Of a stretch of 64,000 bases of DNA, positions 63,447 through 64,000 are shown one piece after another. Below the pieces are notes generated by a model. That model did not search any database. It saw nothing but the letters and a program-made list of their open reading frames with translations, and was not told the DNA's origin. Origin of the DNA: Tissierellales bacterium. GTDB taxonomy: Bacteria > Bacillota > Clostridia > Tissierellales > VENL01. A program made the position numbers and the translations under genes. The stretch's first letter is position 1. Every line of letters starts with the position of its first letter. The DNA lies in assembly GCA_028280805.1 (NCBI GenBank), contig JANQLB010000078.1, positions 1 through 64,000 on the forward strand, read 5' to 3'.

Positions 63447-64000
63447 ATGTTTAATTATGTATATATAATTGTTCCATCTATAATTGTAGGTGTTTTATCT
63501 AGGATATCAATGCTTAGGTCGGACTATAGACAATATCCCAGCTATCCTCAAGGTGTTTTCTCTCATTTAACTTTGGGTATTATCTCAGCAAGTCTTGGTT
63601 CAGTTGCAATTCCAGCTATAGCAGAAAAAGAATTTGCAGCTGTTACTTTTTTAGCATTAGCAGCTCAGCAGTTTAGAGACGTAAGAAGTTTAGAACGCCA
63701 AAGTTTAGATAATATAGAGCCAACAGAGCTTGTTGCAAGAGGAACTGCATATATTGAAGATATTGCAAAAGCATTTGAAGCAAGAAATTACATGACTATG
63801 TTGTCAGCTTTAATTACAAGTATCATAATATTTATTTTTGTTAAACTTAATATTAGAATAGAAATTGCTGTTGTAGTTGGTTTTCTAGTTGGACTAGGAG
63901 CTGTAATATTTTTCAATAGATATATTACTAGAGAGAAAGTAGCAGATATAGCAGAAGTAAGAGCAGCAAATATTACTTTTGACGGTCCATTACTAACTGT
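63447..64000 (+). CDS. YIEGIA-family membrane protein (cut by the right edge)
   Basis: The first 184 codons are in the window. Membrane segments are visible near residues 5-17, 36-50 and two more around 123-160, with the family motif in ARGTAYIEDIAKAFEARNYM. YIEGIA proteins are found only in spore-formers and are poorly characterised. ATG 63447 follows GGCAGGTG. The frame is open to base 64000. Confidence 0.85.
   Translation, partial: MFNYVYIIVPSIIVGVLSRISMLRSDYRQYPSYPQGVFSHLTLGIISASLGSVAIPAIAEKEFAAVTFLALAAQQFRDVRSLERQSLDNIEPTELVARGTAYIEDIAKAFEARNYMTMLSALITSIIIFIFVKLNIRIEIAVVVGFLVGLGAVIFFNRYITREKVADIAEVRAANITFDGPLLT

Overview
The window is a contiguous piece of a low-GC, Gram-positive, anaerobic, spore-forming Clostridia-type chromosome, possibly from the Tissierellia or Clostridiales. 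The evidence is the AT-rich sequence, polC, the SCIFF peptide with its radical SAM maturase, a tRNA-His-type T-box leader, SpoIID-, BofC- and YIEGIA-type sporulation proteins, HemZ, the MEP isoprenoid pathway, and the very frequent use of TTG starts behind strong Shine-Dalgarno sequences. Almost everything is on the + strand. The exceptions are a truncated secreted-protein gene at the left edge, glyA near the right end, and a decayed gene fragment. No rRNA, tRNA, CRISPR array, intact insertion sequence or prophage was seen.

Layout. 1-620: 5' end of a divergent secreted protein, then the rpsB promoter and a structured leader. 621-9422: rpsB-tsf-pyrH-frr-(small ORF)-uppS-cdsA-dxr-rseP-ispG-glycosyltransferase, covering translation factors, undecaprenyl and phospholipid precursors, the MEP pathway and site-2 protease. 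9515-26933: polC, the rimP-nusA-rnpM-ylxQ-infB-rbfA-nrnA-truB-ribF operon, rpsO, pnp, ylxY, an M16 peptidase and dut, in the same order as in Bacillus. 27000-31627 is the least conserved stretch: a Gate-domain membrane protein, a YceG-like anchored protein, an orphan 244-aa protein, a BofC-like protein, a 45-aa membrane microprotein, and a shared ~50-nt element found upstream of two of these genes. 31628-37568: ruvCAB, spoIID-like, queA, tgt.

37729-42935 places the SCIFF peptide and its maturase among Sec genes: yajC, a TIGR04086-type membrane protein, scfA, scfB, a gamma-carbonic-anhydrase-like protein, secD, secF. 43051-53507: a UbiB-like kinase, LapA-like protein, recJ, apt, rel, dtd, an MBL hydrolase, a small HTH protein and hemZ. 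53504-56954: a consensus promoter, a His-specifier T-box, hisS and aspS. 57049-59252 holds two exported proteins of unknown function, the second with codon usage unlike its neighbours. 59351-60353 has a decayed Rpn-type fragment and a small redox/metal unit (RseC-like protein plus a Cu(I)-type CsoR) with a CsoR-like palindrome upstream. 60578-63273: glyA divergent from a split threonine/serine exporter. 63447-64000 is the start of a YIEGIA-family gene.

Most of the window is housekeeping. The best candidates for new biology are the rpsB and rpsO leaders, the shared 50-nt element, the small-protein cluster at 28.6-31.4 kb, the SCIFF/Sec neighbourhood and the CsoR/RseC unit. Start codons were chosen from Shine-Dalgarno position and family N-termini, so several genes begin later than the longest possible frame. 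Promoters, leaders and terminators come from reading by eye, without folding software.
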